A stretch of DNA of 42,366 nt from Rhodoferax sp. OV413 (lineage in GTDB: Bacteria > Pseudomonadota > Gammaproteobacteria > Burkholderiales > Burkholderiaceae_C): NCBI GenBank assembly GCA_945861785.1, contig CAMAWD010000056.1, positions 1-42,366 of the forward strand. The letters run 5' to 3'. The position numbers and the translations under genes were made by a program. The notes below the pieces were generated by a model. It saw only the letters and a program-made list of their open reading frames with translations, was not told the DNA's origin and searched no databases. This document shows, one piece after another, positions 32,882 to 40,990 of the stretch. How positions within the stretch are numbered: the first letter of the stretch is position 1; every line of letters starts with the position of its first letter.

Positions 32882-33343
32882 ATGGATCTGATCCTCTGGC
32901 GGCATGCCGAAGCCGAAGACTGGGTGGATGGCTGCGACGACCTCGAGCGCGCCCTGACACCGCGCGGCCTCAAGCAGGCGGCGCGGGTGGCGACCTGGCT
33001 CGACCGCCAGTTGCCCGAGGGCACGCGCGTCCTGTGCAGCCCGGCCCGCCGGTGCGAGCAGACAGCGGTGGCACTTGGCCGCAAGTACAAACTCCGCCAT
33101 GAACTGGTGCCCGATGGCACGGTCGGCGACCTGCTGGTGGCGGCCCAGTGGCCCAATTCCAAGCAGGCGGTCCTGGTGGTGGGCCACCAACCGATGCTGG
33201 GCGCCACGATCGCGCAACTGCTGCCCTTTGACACCGACAACTGCCCGGTGCGCAAGGGCGCAGTCTGGTGGCTGCGCACCCGCGAGCGGGACGGCGAGTC
33301 CCAGACCGTGGTGGCGGCGGTCCAGTCCCCCGACACCTTGTAG
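32882..33343 (+). CDS. sixA: Phosphohistidine phosphatase SixA
   Basis: A 153-residue histidine phosphatase. The start MDLILWRHAEAED has the catalytic RHG-like RHA, followed by SPARRCEQTA and VVGHQPML with the second active-site histidine. SixA removes phosphate from phosphohistidine in signalling or phosphotransfer proteins. I use the ATG at 32882 (AGGA upstream); the open frame to 32831 has no similarity. It follows the lipid operon by 55 bases and may be co-transcribed. After it, CCCCGC/GCGGGG (33372-33395, 12-base loop) could be a weak terminator. Confidence 0.85.
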   Translation: MDLILWRHAEAEDWVDGCDDLERALTPRGLKQAARVATWLDRQLPEGTRVLCSPARRCEQTAVALGRKYKLRHELVPDGTVGDLLVAAQWPNSKQAVLVVGHQPMLGATIAQLLPFDTDNCPVRKGAVWWLRTRERDGESQTVVAAVQSPDTL

Positions 33344-33405
33344 TCGCAGTTCCGGGCGGCGGCCTGGCGCGCCCCGCAACCCAGCACCAGCGGGGCTGGA
33401 CAATA

Positions 33406-33422
33406 TGGCATACTTTTTGCCA
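33406..33422. promoter_or_regulatory. Inverted repeat TGGCA-N7-TGCCA
   Basis: TGGCA (33406-33410) and TGCCA (33418-33422) are perfect inverted copies around an AT-rich spacer that includes ATACTTTTT. The element lies just ahead of the 20-base palindrome in the 144-base gap upstream of the NMT1-type transporter, where promoter elements are expected. Possible regulator site; no protein assigned. Confidence 0.35.
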
Positions 33423-33424
33423 AA

Positions 33425-33444
33425 GGCACCTGGTACCAGGTGCC
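33425..33444. promoter_or_regulatory. Perfect 20-base palindrome, candidate operator
   Basis: GGCACCTGGTACCAGGTGCC is identical to its reverse complement over all 20 bases. It lies 43 bases before the start of the NMT1-type receptor gene, two bases after the inverted repeat above. It contains TGGTACCA, the TGGT/ACCA half-site type used by GntR/FadR-like regulators. With no loop bases it is better suited as a protein site than as an RNA terminator. Confidence 0.5.
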
Positions 33445-33487
33445 GATGCAAACCCTGCCAGTGCCCACCCAAAGGAGATCCACCGCC

Positions 33488-34519
33488 ATGAAACGACTGC
33501 TGTTGAAACTCACCGCCGCCCTCGCCCTGACCGTTTGCATCGGCGCTGCACAGGCCCAGACCACCCCCATCAAGTTCATCCTTGACTGGCGCTTCGAAGG
33601 CCCGTCGGCGCTGTTCCTGGCGCCGGTCGCCAAGGGGTATTTCAAGGATGCCAAGCTCGACGTCACGGTGGACGCCGGAAACGGCTCGGGCGGCGCGGTG
33701 ACCCGGGTCGCCTCGGGCACCTACGACATGGGTTTTGCCGACCTGGCAGCGCTGATGGAGTTCCACGCCAACAACCCCGACGCTCCGAACAAGCCCGTCG
33801 CCATCATGATGGTCTACAACAACACACCGGCCTCGGTGATGGCGCTCAAGAAGAGTGGCATCAAGACCCCGGCCGACCTGAACGGCAAGAAGCTGGGGGC
33901 TCCGGTATTTGACGCCGGCCGGCGCGCCTTCCCGATCTTCCAGAAGGCCAACAACATCGGCGCCGTGACCTGGACCGCGATGGACCCGCCACTGCGCGAA
34001 ACCATGCTGGCCCGTGGCGACGTGGACGCCATCACCGGCTTCACTTTCACATCGCTGCTCAACCTGGAAGCCCGTGGCGTGAAGGCCGAAGATGTGGTGG
34101 TGCTGCCCTACCCCGACTTCGGCGTCAAGCTGTATGGCAACGCCATCATCGTTTCGCCAAAGCTGATGAAGGACAACCCTGCCGCAGTCAAGGCCTTCCT
34201 GCAGGCTTTCACCAAGGGTGCCCGGGACGTGATCGCCAAGCCCGATGCCGCGATTGAATTCGTCAAGGCACGCGACGGCATCATCAACGTGCCACTGGAA
34301 CAGCGCCGCCTGCGCCTGGCCATCGACACCGTGATCAACAGCCCCGACGCCCACTCCGAAGGTTACGGCCAGGTCAAGGCACCGCGTCTGGCGCTGATGG
34401 CCAGCCAGGTGTCGGACGCTTTTGCCACCAAGACCCGCGTCAGCGCCGACGCGGTGTGGAACGGCAGCTTCCTGCCCAGCGCCGCCGAACTCAACATCCT
34501 TCCGCCGCTCAGGAAGTAG
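33488..34519 (+). CDS. ABC transporter substrate-binding protein, NMT1/SsuA/ThiY type
   Basis: A 343-residue periplasmic receptor. Signal peptide MKRLLLKLTAALALTVCIGA ends near residue 23 (AQAQ). The mature part begins IKFILDWRFEGPSALFLAPV, like receptors for thiamine pyrimidine precursors, riboflavin, nitrate, taurine and alkanesulfonates; YDMGFADLAALMEF and PADLNGKKLGAPVFD are further family points. The start at 33488 has AAAGGAG eleven bases upstream. It is the first gene of a complete importer with the ATPase at 34522 and permease at 35379. No thiamine or sulfonate genes or riboswitch are next to it, so the solute is not known. Confidence 0.87.
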   Translation: MKRLLLKLTAALALTVCIGAAQAQTTPIKFILDWRFEGPSALFLAPVAKGYFKDAKLDVTVDAGNGSGGAVTRVASGTYDMGFADLAALMEFHANNPDAPNKPVAIMMVYNNTPASVMALKKSGIKTPADLNGKKLGAPVFDAGRRAFPIFQKANNIGAVTWTAMDPPLRETMLARGDVDAITGFTFTSLLNLEARGVKAEDVVVLPYPDFGVKLYGNAIIVSPKLMKDNPAAVKAFLQAFTKGARDVIAKPDAAIEFVKARDGIINVPLEQRRLRLAIDTVINSPDAHSEGYGQVKAPRLALMASQVSDAFATKTRVSADAVWNGSFLPSAAELNILPPLRK

Positions 34520-34521
34520 GC

Positions 34522-35382
34522 ATGGCGCAGCCTTCGCCAGCGCCGGCGGCCGGCGCCTCCTTCATCGATTTCCAGGACGTCTGGCTGGCCTACAACGAGA
34601 CGCTCTTGGCACACAACAACTTTGCGGTCGAGGCCATCGACATGCAGGTCGCCAAGGGCCAGTTCATTGCCATCGTCGGCCCATCGGGTTGCGGCAAGTC
34701 GACGTTCATGAAACTCACCACGGGTTTGCGCAAGCCGTCTCGCGGACGGGTCATGATCGACGGCCAACCGGTGACCGGGCCGCTGAAGATTTCGGGCATG
34801 GCGTTCCAGGCGCCGTCGCTGCTGCCCTGGCGCACCACGCTGGACAACGTGCTGCTGCCCTTGGAGATCGTCGAACCCTACCGCAGCAACTTCAAGGCCC
34901 GCCGCGCCGAATACGCACAACGTGCCAGCGCGCTGCTGGCCCGGGTCGGCCTGGGGGGTTATGAGGCCAAGTTCCCGTGGCAGCTGTCGGGCGGCATGCA
35001 GCAGCGCGTGAGCATCTGTCGCGCGCTGATCCACGAACCCAAGATGCTGCTGCTCGACGAGCCCTTCGGCGCGCTCGACGCGTTCACCCGCGAGGAGTTG
35101 TGGTGCATCCTGCGCGACCTGTGGCTGGAGCAGCAGTTCAACGTGGTGCTCGTCACACACGACCTGCGTGAATCGGTGTTCCTGGCCGACACGGTGTACG
35201 TGATGAGCAAGGGCCCGGGGCGCTTTGTCGTGAACCGTGCCATCGACCTGCCGCGTGCGCGCGACCTGGAAATCACCTACACCACGCAATTCACCGACAT
35301 CGTGCACGAATTGCGCAGCCATATCGGCGCGATTCGCGGCACAGCCACGCCGGCCGCAACAGCATCTGGAGCGACCCCATGA
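34522..35382 (+). CDS. ABC transporter ATPase, SsuB/TauB/ThiZ type
   Basis: A 286-residue ATPase. Walker A GPSGCGKST (53-61), Q-loop MAFQAPSLLPWRT, signature LSGGMQQRV, Walker B MLLLDEPFGALDA and switch histidine VTHDLRES are all intact. The ATG at 34522 is two bases after the receptor stop; its end overlaps the permease start in ATGA. It energises uptake of the solute bound by the receptor at 33488. Confidence 0.92.
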   Translation: MAQPSPAPAAGASFIDFQDVWLAYNETLLAHNNFAVEAIDMQVAKGQFIAIVGPSGCGKSTFMKLTTGLRKPSRGRVMIDGQPVTGPLKISGMAFQAPSLLPWRTTLDNVLLPLEIVEPYRSNFKARRAEYAQRASALLARVGLGGYEAKFPWQLSGGMQQRVSICRALIHEPKMLLLDEPFGALDAFTREELWCILRDLWLEQQFNVVLVTHDLRESVFLADTVYVMSKGPGRFVVNRAIDLPRARDLEITYTTQFTDIVHELRSHIGAIRGTATPAATASGATP

Positions 35383-36146
35383 ACAGCAGGAACCTCGAAC
35401 GCGCAGCGCCTTTCGTGCTGCTGGTGGCCCTGGTCGCCCTGTGGCAACTGGTGTGCAGCGTGTTTGCCATTCCCGAATTCATCTTCCCCAGTCCGTTGCT
35501 GATCGCGCAGGCGCTGGGTGAATTCACCGGACCGATTGCGCTGGCCGCCTGGCAGACCTTCTGGGTCACGATGGTCGGGTTCGCCTTGTCGATCGTGGTG
35601 GGTGTGTTGCTGGGTTTTCTGGTGGGTTCCACGCGTTTCGCCTACGCGGCCGTGTTCCCGCTGCTGGTCGCCTTCAATGCCGTGCCCAAGGCGGCCATCG
35701 TGCCGATCCTGGTGGTGTGGTTCGGGATCGGCCTGGGGCCGGGCATCCTGACCGCCTTCCTGATCTCGTTTTTCCCTATCACCGTGAACATGGCCACCGG
35801 CCTGGCCACGCTGGAGCCGGAACTGGAAGACGTGTTGCGGGTGCTCGGCGCCAAGCGGCGCGACGTACTGCTGAAGGTGGGCCTGCCACGCTCGTTGCCC
35901 TTCTTCTATGCGTCGCTCAAGGTGTCGATCACGCTGGCCTTCGTGGGCACCGTGCTGGCCGAGATGACGGCGGGCGATGCTGGCATCGGTTACCTGATGC
36001 AGACGGCGGGATCGCAACAGCGACTGGCACTGGCCTTTGCCGGGCTGGTGGTGATTGGCGCGATGGCGATGGCGATGTACGAGCTGTTCAGCTACATCGA
36101 AAAACACACCACGGCGTGGGCGCACCGGGGATCGCAGAACGAGTGA
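35379..36146 (+). CDS. ABC transporter permease, SsuC/TauC type
   Basis: A 255-residue inner-membrane protein with about six hydrophobic segments. The ATPase-contacting EAA loop reads LEDVLRVLGAKRRDVLLKVG, followed by LPRSLPFFYASLKVS; the ending AVVIGAMAM-like helix and FSYIEKHTTAWAH are usual for the family. It overlaps the ATPase gene by four bases. It ends 63 bases before the convergent cupin gene; GCCCG/CGGGC at 36148-36165 may form a small hairpin there. Confidence 0.92.
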   Translation: MNSRNLERAAPFVLLVALVALWQLVCSVFAIPEFIFPSPLLIAQALGEFTGPIALAAWQTFWVTMVGFALSIVVGVLLGFLVGSTRFAYAAVFPLLVAFNAVPKAAIVPILVVWFGIGLGPGILTAFLISFFPITVNMATGLATLEPELEDVLRVLGAKRRDVLLKVGLPRSLPFFYASLKVSITLAFVGTVLAEMTAGDAGIGYLMQTAGSQQRLALAFAGLVVIGAMAMAMYELFSYIEKHTTAWAHRGSQNE

Positions 36147-36209
36147 GCCCGGGCTCGGGCGGGCCGAGGGCCACGCGGGCATCCCGCAAAACCGGTGCGG
36201 GGCGCGGCC

Positions 36210-36581
36210 TCAATCGTCGGAATATTTCCTGATGGCATAGTGCTTGGTCGTGTTCTCGAGAACCTCCCAGCTTCCGCGAAATCCCTGGGGAATGACAAAG
36301 CTGTCCCCCGTCTTGAAGGTCCGGCTTTCACCCGTGTCGCTCAGCAGCCGCAGGTGACCCTTTACGATGAAGCAGAACTCGTCCTTCCCGCTCAGCGCGC
36401 GCCATTTTCCCGGCGTGCTCTCCCAGATTCCGGTCAGGAAGCTTCCGTCGGGGCTCTCGAAGCAGGATCGGGTGATGTGCGCAGGCGTGCCTTCGAGCAG
36501 GCGCGCTGCATCTGGAACGCTGTGATGCTCCGTTGCCGGGACATCGGCGAAGCTGATGACGGACGGGGATGCTTTCGCCAT
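36210..36581 (-). CDS. Cupin-domain protein (DUF861/cupin_3-like)
   Basis: A 123-residue single-domain cupin: LTGIWESTPGKWRALSGKDEFCFIV then LRLLSDTGESRTFKTGDSFVIPQGFRGSWEVLE (each shown in part by its ends). The glutamate in KDEFCF is retained, but the histidines that bind metal in many cupins are reduced, as in DUF861. Relatives include ureidoglycine aminohydrolase-like proteins, but most have no known role. I use the ATG at 36581; the frame extends upstream across the intergenic region without similarity. It is divergent from the RpiR regulator with 172 bases between, so RpiR probably controls it. Confidence 0.78.
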   Translation of the reverse strand: MAKASPSVISFADVPATEHHSVPDAARLLEGTPAHITRSCFESPDGSFLTGIWESTPGKWRALSGKDEFCFIVKGHLRLLSDTGESRTFKTGDSFVIPQGFRGSWEVLENTTKHYAIRKYSDD

Positions 36582-36640
36582 GTGTACTTTCCCGGCTGTG
36601 GTGTCGCGAAGGGCGCTGCGCAGTGCCACGCCAAGAGCAA

Positions 36641-36646
36641 AGTATA
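36641..36646 (-). promoter_or_regulatory. Candidate -10 of the cupin gene within the cupin/rpiR divergent region
   Basis: On the minus strand TATACT (36646-36641) is a good -10 about 60 bases before the cupin start; the -35 is poor. It lies inside the near-palindrome AAAG-TATAT-CTTT (36640-36652), a possible regulator site. Nothing else stands out in the 172-base divergent region. Confidence 0.35.
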
Positions 36647-36753
36647 TCTTTGGCACGCACAGAAAATCATGCCGGGCCCGGGCGGGCGGACGGATTTGCT
36701 GCGATAGAGGGATTAAACTGGCTTTGCAGAGTCCACCACGCAGGGAAAATGAA

Positions 36754-37629
36754 GTGAAAACAAGGAGCATGATTCTCGATCGCTTCAACTCGCTGAGTCC
36801 GAAGCTTCAGGGCGCTGCTCGATTCGTCATCGACCATCCGAATGACGTGGTCCTGACATCCATGCGCACCCTTGCCGAACGGGCCCAGGCGCAGCCGGCG
36901 ACCATGGTCCGGTTGGCCAAGCATCTGGGTTACGGAGGCTGGCCGGAACTGAAGGACGCGATCGCGCAAGACCTTGGACTGCATGCCCAGCCCTATGGCC
37001 CACGGGCCAAGACCCTGGCAAAGCGCGGGCAGGATGCCGGACTGCAGAGCGAAATGTTTCGCGCCCATCACGACAATCTCGATGTCACCGAAAGCCAGAA
37101 TGTCTCGTCCCTGCGTGAGGCGGCAAAACTGCTGCGGCGTGCGGAACGGGTCCATGTGGCGGGTTTTCGGGCCAGCTTGCCGATCGCCCTTTCACTGGTC
37201 TATGGTTACCGCCTGTTTCGCAATTCCGTGAGTCTGATCGATGGACAGGGTGGCGGTCTGGAGATGCAGTTGCGCTGTATCGAACACAACCACGTGGTCG
37301 TCATCGTGAGCTTCGCGCCGTACTCCTGGGAGACCTTGGCGGCGATCGAGACGGCCAAGGCGGTCGGCGCGCAGATCCTTGCCATGACCGACAGCAACGC
37401 CTCGCCTCTGGCGCTCGCAGCGGACGCAACCATCTTGTTTGCCGTCAGCAGCCCATCGTTCTTTCCCTCCACCGCCGCCGGCCTGGCGGTGGCCGAAGCC
37501 CTGCTGGAGGTCCTGGTGGTCGAAGCGGGGGAAGACGCGGCAGAACGGATCGAACGCGCCGAGCAGCAACTGCTGGACTCCGGAGCCTACCTGCGCACAA
37601 GGCGAAAGCGGATCACTGCGGGCTCTTGA
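36754..37629 (+). CDS. RpiR/MurR-family transcriptional regulator
   Basis: A 291-residue regulator. Residues 1-80 form the RpiR helix-turn-helix (SPKLQGAARFVIDHPNDVV, TLAERAQAQPATMVRLAKHLGY, GWPELKDAI). Residues ~120-260 are a SIS sugar-phosphate-binding domain (VHVAGFRASLPIALSL, VVIVSFAPYSWETL). Start GTG at 36754 has AGGGA nine bases upstream; the ATG at 36769 has its AGGAG too close (one base) and is less likely. Likely targets are the divergent cupin and perhaps the convergent aconitase X operon, which it faces. Ligand unknown. Confidence 0.87.
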   Translation: MKTRSMILDRFNSLSPKLQGAARFVIDHPNDVVLTSMRTLAERAQAQPATMVRLAKHLGYGGWPELKDAIAQDLGLHAQPYGPRAKTLAKRGQDAGLQSEMFRAHHDNLDVTESQNVSSLREAAKLLRRAERVHVAGFRASLPIALSLVYGYRLFRNSVSLIDGQGGGLEMQLRCIEHNHVVVIVSFAPYSWETLAAIETAKAVGAQILAMTDSNASPLALAADATILFAVSSPSFFPSTAAGLAVAEALLEVLVVEAGEDAAERIERAEQQLLDSGAYLRTRRKRITAGS

Positions 37630-37732
37630 CGCTTTCAGACCGGGGCTGGGCCACGGACGTGCCGCTGCGAACCGCCCCCATGATGCACGCCGCGGACCAG
37701 TCAACCGCGCGCCACCGGTAAGCCGGACGTAT

Positions 37733-38158
37733 TCACAAGCACTGGACGATGCGCAGCATGCGTGCTGCCGGATCGATTTCGACCAGCGCTGCGTGCGGCA
37801 CCCTGCAGGTGATGTCCTCGTCGAAACCAGCCAGCATCGTGATATCGGCAAATGCGGCGCCCTGGACCAGGATCGGATTCACGCTGTTGAGAACGATCGC
37901 CAGCGGCGCTGCTGCCCGCGATGCCATCTCGCGCAGCATCCATGCGCTCGCGACGCCGCCCTTGGCGGTATCGAGCACCAGGATCCGTCCGACGTACGAC
38001 TGACCCACGAGCTTGTGTGCCGGCCGCGAGAATATGCCGGCAACGCGATCGAGGTCGTAACGCGCAGAAAACCCGTCGTGCGCGACGAGGGCCGTGCCAC
38101 GCACCAGCGCGCCGATCCCGTGCCGGGCCCTGAATTCCACCGTCTGCGTCATCTGCAT
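37733..38158 (-). CDS. Aconitase X swivel (small, DUF126) subunit
   Basis: A 141-residue protein matching the swivelling small domain of aconitase X. AHDGFSARYDLDRVAGIF, then GRILVLDTAKGGVAS and SVNPILVQGAAFADITMLAGF are the family blocks. In well-studied members the loop at GRILVL is followed by a serine-rich P-x-GRGS-type active-site segment; here it reads DTAKGGVAS, so the catalytic serine may be displaced or absent. Start ATG at 38158 has GGGGAG upstream. It lies 17 bases after the large subunit. Aconitase X enzymes dehydrate cis-3-hydroxy-L-proline or mevalonate 5-phosphate, but other substrates are clearly possible. Confidence 0.82.
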   Translation of the reverse strand: MQMTQTVEFRARHGIGALVRGTALVAHDGFSARYDLDRVAGIFSRPAHKLVGQSYVGRILVLDTAKGGVASAWMLREMASRAAAPLAIVLNSVNPILVQGAAFADITMLAGFDEDITCRVPHAALVEIDPAARMLRIVQCL

Positions 38159-38175
38159 ATCGCTCCCCGCGGTCG

Positions 38176-39411
38176 TCAAGACAGCCGGCCGGTCGCGGCG
38201 GCATCGATGCACTGCTCCATCGATGCCAGCATGGGCACATAGCCGTAACCGCCGAGGATGTTCACCAGCTTCGCGCTATTGGTCGCCAGGCGCTTCCAGC
38301 CATTCGCATCCGCCATTTCACGCGCATAGGACTGGTAAAAACACATGCCCGACAGCACCTGGCCACCGGCGGCCTCGATGCGCTCCGTATATCCGAAGCG
38401 GTCGGCGTCCGGCTTCACTTGGGGGCTGGTCACGGCAAGCATCGGCTTGATGAAATGGCGGCCTTCACAGAGTTCTGCGAGCCGGCGCAACTCGTACAGG
38501 CTCAACTGCGGCGCGGAGAAGACCACCACATCCACTTCGTCGGTGACCGCGTAGGAACGCTGCAGTGCCAGCACGTCGGCACGGCCGATCCGATGGCTGA
38601 CCGGCAGACGCTCACCACCGACATCTTGAAGACGGAAGGCTTCCGGCGTGATGCCCACCAGATGGAAAAGGGCGACAGACCCGAAGCTGGCCATCGCCGC
38701 GCCGAAATGCTTCAGCGCGTCCGACCCGGGCGCGCAGTCCAGGCCTTCGACCACCGGCACCGACCAGTAGTTTCCCGCCAGCCGGCCGATGACGCCGCCC
38801 AGCGCGCCCCACTCGTTGAGCGTGGCGGGTGTCCAGTCGACCCGCAAGCGGATGGTGGCCTGGCGTTGGGCGTCCAGATGGAAGCCGTAGCGGGGCGTTC
38901 GGCCCGTCAGTCCCGCGGCGAGCGCGGATGGCCCGCCTTCGAAATTCGAACGCGCTGCGCAGATCGAGTTCGAGTAGATCACCACGCCGGTGTCGCCGAA
39001 AGCGAGGTGCTCGCCCCTGAGGGGCGCCTGGATCGTCTGGTAATTGATGCAGGTGTCCGTCATCGCGACCCCGAGGCGGACAAAGGCGTCGATGGCACGC
39101 CGTTCCAGGGTCAGCATCCAGGGAGCATGCTTGAGCAGTCCGGCCTTGGAAAAATCCGTTCCGCGTGGATCGGTGATGGTCGGGATGCAGACCCGACCCC
39201 GGCCATTGTCCGCATCGGCCATCTCCTCCAGCCAGCGCACACCGGACTCACCCAGGCTCTCGGTGTCGGCCATGATATGCGCCTGGCTCACCGCAACGAA
39301 ATCCTTCGCGCCAAAAAACTCGGCAACACAAAGCTGGTGCTGCAATGCGACCTGCTGCGCGCGGCCTCGCGCCCCCGCCAGCATGTCCTTCTCGTCGCCG
39401 GTCAGTTTCAT
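38176..39411 (-). CDS. Aconitase X catalytic (large, DUF521) subunit
   Basis: A 411-residue protein of the aconitase X family. Key segments are SQAHIMADTESLGESGVRWL, TDTCINYQTIQAPLRGEHLA, then SNFEGGPSALAAGLTGRTPR, and the C-terminal GMCFYQSY with MADANGW...TNSAKL. The cysteines in TDTC, SICAARS and GMC are in the places of the Fe-S ligands of characterised members. The usual TCTPY sequence is altered to TCINY, which may mean a different substrate. I start at 39411 (MKLTGDEKDML), as relatives do; the ATG at 39438 is possible. It belongs to a minus-strand operon with two SDRs and a luciferase-like monooxygenase. Confidence 0.85.
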   Translation of the reverse strand: MKLTGDEKDMLAGARGRAQQVALQHQLCVAEFFGAKDFVAVSQAHIMADTESLGESGVRWLEEMADADNGRGRVCIPTITDPRGTDFSKAGLLKHAPWMLTLERRAIDAFVRLGVAMTDTCINYQTIQAPLRGEHLAFGDTGVVIYSNSICAARSNFEGGPSALAAGLTGRTPRYGFHLDAQRQATIRLRVDWTPATLNEWGALGGVIGRLAGNYWSVPVVEGLDCAPGSDALKHFGAAMASFGSVALFHLVGITPEAFRLQDVGGERLPVSHRIGRADVLALQRSYAVTDEVDVVVFSAPQLSLYELRRLAELCEGRHFIKPMLAVTSPQVKPDADRFGYTERIEAAGGQVLSGMCFYQSYAREMADANGWKRLATNSAKLVNILGGYGYVPMLASMEQCIDAAATGRLS

Positions 39412-39498
39412 CCGGGAATCGCCGCGCTCAACACCCATGTTCGCCAGCGCCCGGGGATCGCGCTGATCCCGGGCTCCTTCGGTGCGGAACGCAGCCCA

Positions 39499-39846
39499 TC
39501 AAGCGGCCTCGGACAAGGCGCTGCTGTTCAGACGCAGCTGCGCGAATTCAGCCACCTGGCGTCCCACCAGCGCGAGCTGCATCCTGGTCGACTCGTCGAC
39601 CAGCTGGCCCGACTCGCCAAAAAGGGGTAGGGACGTGTTGCGCATCGCGATGAGCGTCGGACCGCCGGCCTGCCAAGCTGCTGCGCAACAGATGCGCCCG
39701 ATCGCACTGATGATGCCGTCCAGCCGCCTGAAAAGGCCGATGAGGCGCTCGGCTGCGGCAAGACTGACCCTGAGAACGCGCTCGGTCGATGGGCCGTCGC
39801 GGGTCGTCCCACCGAGACCCAGTACAAATGGCCGCTTCTTGCTCAT
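39499..39846 (-). pseudogene. NADPH-dependent FMN reductase with internal in-frame deletions
   Basis: A 115-residue frame against about 190 for intact relatives. It begins RPFVLGLGGTTRDGPSTERV, typical of the family, then RLIGLFRRLDGIISA, ICCAAAWQAGGPTLIAMR, and ends GQLVDESTRMQLALVGRQVA. Three stretches seem to be missing: after AAAE, after GIISA (the SPGYHG flavin-binding loop and following helix) and after IAMR. The frame stays open across all joins. Loss of the flavin site makes activity unlikely. It follows the luciferase-like monooxygenase by 18 bases; in an intact operon it would have supplied reduced FMN to that enzyme. The alternative is a novel shortened protein. Confidence 0.65.
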
Positions 39847-39864
39847 GTGGGCGGGCGGGTCTTT

Positions 39865-40959
39865 TCAGGCCGGCTGCGGCTCCCGTGGGGCCGCCGAAAA
39901 ACCGATCTTGCCCAGATCGCCGAAACGCCGCTGCAGACGGGGAATGACCTCCGACCCGAAACGCTCCATGGATTTCAGGACCTGGTCCTGCGACAGGCCC
40001 GGAATGGCCATGAACAGGCTGATGTGGCTGGGCGAAAGCGTCTCGATGTCGCGCGCCAGACGCTCCGCCACCGCATCGGGGTCGCCAATGGGCAGGCGTG
40101 CGACGATTTCTTCCAGGTCCGGCTCGTCCACCGCGGGAGTCTCCTTCAGGAAGCTGCCCTCGAATTCGTGGTATTTGTTGCGCATCGCCATCGCAAGGCG
40201 GCGGACATAACGGGCGCCATCCGCTGCCTTCAGGGCATCTTCATGGTTGTCGGTGACGAATACATAGCGCTGGATGGCGAACGGCATGCGTTGCGCATCG
40301 CCTCCTGCCGCAGCGTAGGTCGCTTCGGTCCCCTGCCGGATTTTCTGGACCACGTCGATGGAGTTCCAGCCGGTCGTGAAGAAGGGGGTGTAGCCGCGCT
40401 CGACAGCGCGGCGCTGTGCTTCCACATCGGTTGCCATTCCTGCGATATAGATGCTTGGGCGCTTCTGGACCGTGCGTATAGCGAAATGGGTTTCCGGAAG
40501 ATTGATCAGCTCGCCCTTGAAAGTCACGGCATCCCTGGTCAGAAACGCGTCGACGAAGTCGAGCGTCTCGAACAGGGCGCTGCGGGCCTGCTTGAGGTCT
40601 CGACCGAACTTGCGGAACTCGTACTCCTGGTAGCCGGTTCCAAATCCCAGGACCAGCCGGCCGTTGCTGAGCTGATCGGCGACACCGATATCCTCTGCCA
40701 GGCGAATCGGCTCGTACAGCGGCGCGACGACCACGGCCGGGCCGAGCTTGATCGTGGATGTCAGGCCCGCCATATAGGACGTCATCGTCAGCGGTGAAGG
40801 ACAGAGGCAATAATTCGAGAAATGGTGCTCCGCGAACCAGGCGATCTCAAAACCGATCTTCTCGGCCATCTGGACATGCTCGACCGTCTCCTGGTAGATC
40901 TGGCGGGGGCTCTTGCCCGGCTGGCGTTGCGTGTTGAGACAAAACAGACCGAAATGCAT
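39865..40959 (-). CDS. LLM-class flavin-dependent monooxygenase (luciferase-like)
   Basis: A 364-residue TIM-barrel protein. It begins MHFGLFCLNTQRQPGKSPRQ and has IGFEIAWFAEHHFSNYCLCPS, the AEHH block shared with bacterial luciferase and alkane/alkanal monooxygenases; IKLGPAVVVAPLYEPIRLAED and GRLVLGFGTGYQEYEFRKFG are further family points. It uses reduced FMN and oxygen to attack a carbonyl or other group. The partner reductase directly downstream is deleted, so flavin must come from another reductase or the enzyme is F420-like. Start at 40959 has AAGGA nine bases upstream. Substrate unknown; the neighbours suggest oxidation within the aconitase X pathway. Confidence 0.87.
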   Translation of the reverse strand: MHFGLFCLNTQRQPGKSPRQIYQETVEHVQMAEKIGFEIAWFAEHHFSNYCLCPSPLTMTSYMAGLTSTIKLGPAVVVAPLYEPIRLAEDIGVADQLSNGRLVLGFGTGYQEYEFRKFGRDLKQARSALFETLDFVDAFLTRDAVTFKGELINLPETHFAIRTVQKRPSIYIAGMATDVEAQRRAVERGYTPFFTTGWNSIDVVQKIRQGTEATYAAAGGDAQRMPFAIQRYVFVTDNHEDALKAADGARYVRRLAMAMRNKYHEFEGSFLKETPAVDEPDLEEIVARLPIGDPDAVAERLARDIETLSPSHISLFMAIPGLSQDQVLKSMERFGSEVIPRLQRRFGDLGKIGFSAAPREPQPA

Positions 40960-40990
40960 AGTTAAATTCCTTGTTGAGTGGGGGTGGCGG

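Noticed and set aside
33344-33487. Thiamine or flavin riboswitch ahead of the ThiY-like receptor
   Set aside because: Conserved TPP and FMN riboswitch elements such as CTGAGA were not seen; the region instead holds DNA palindromes.
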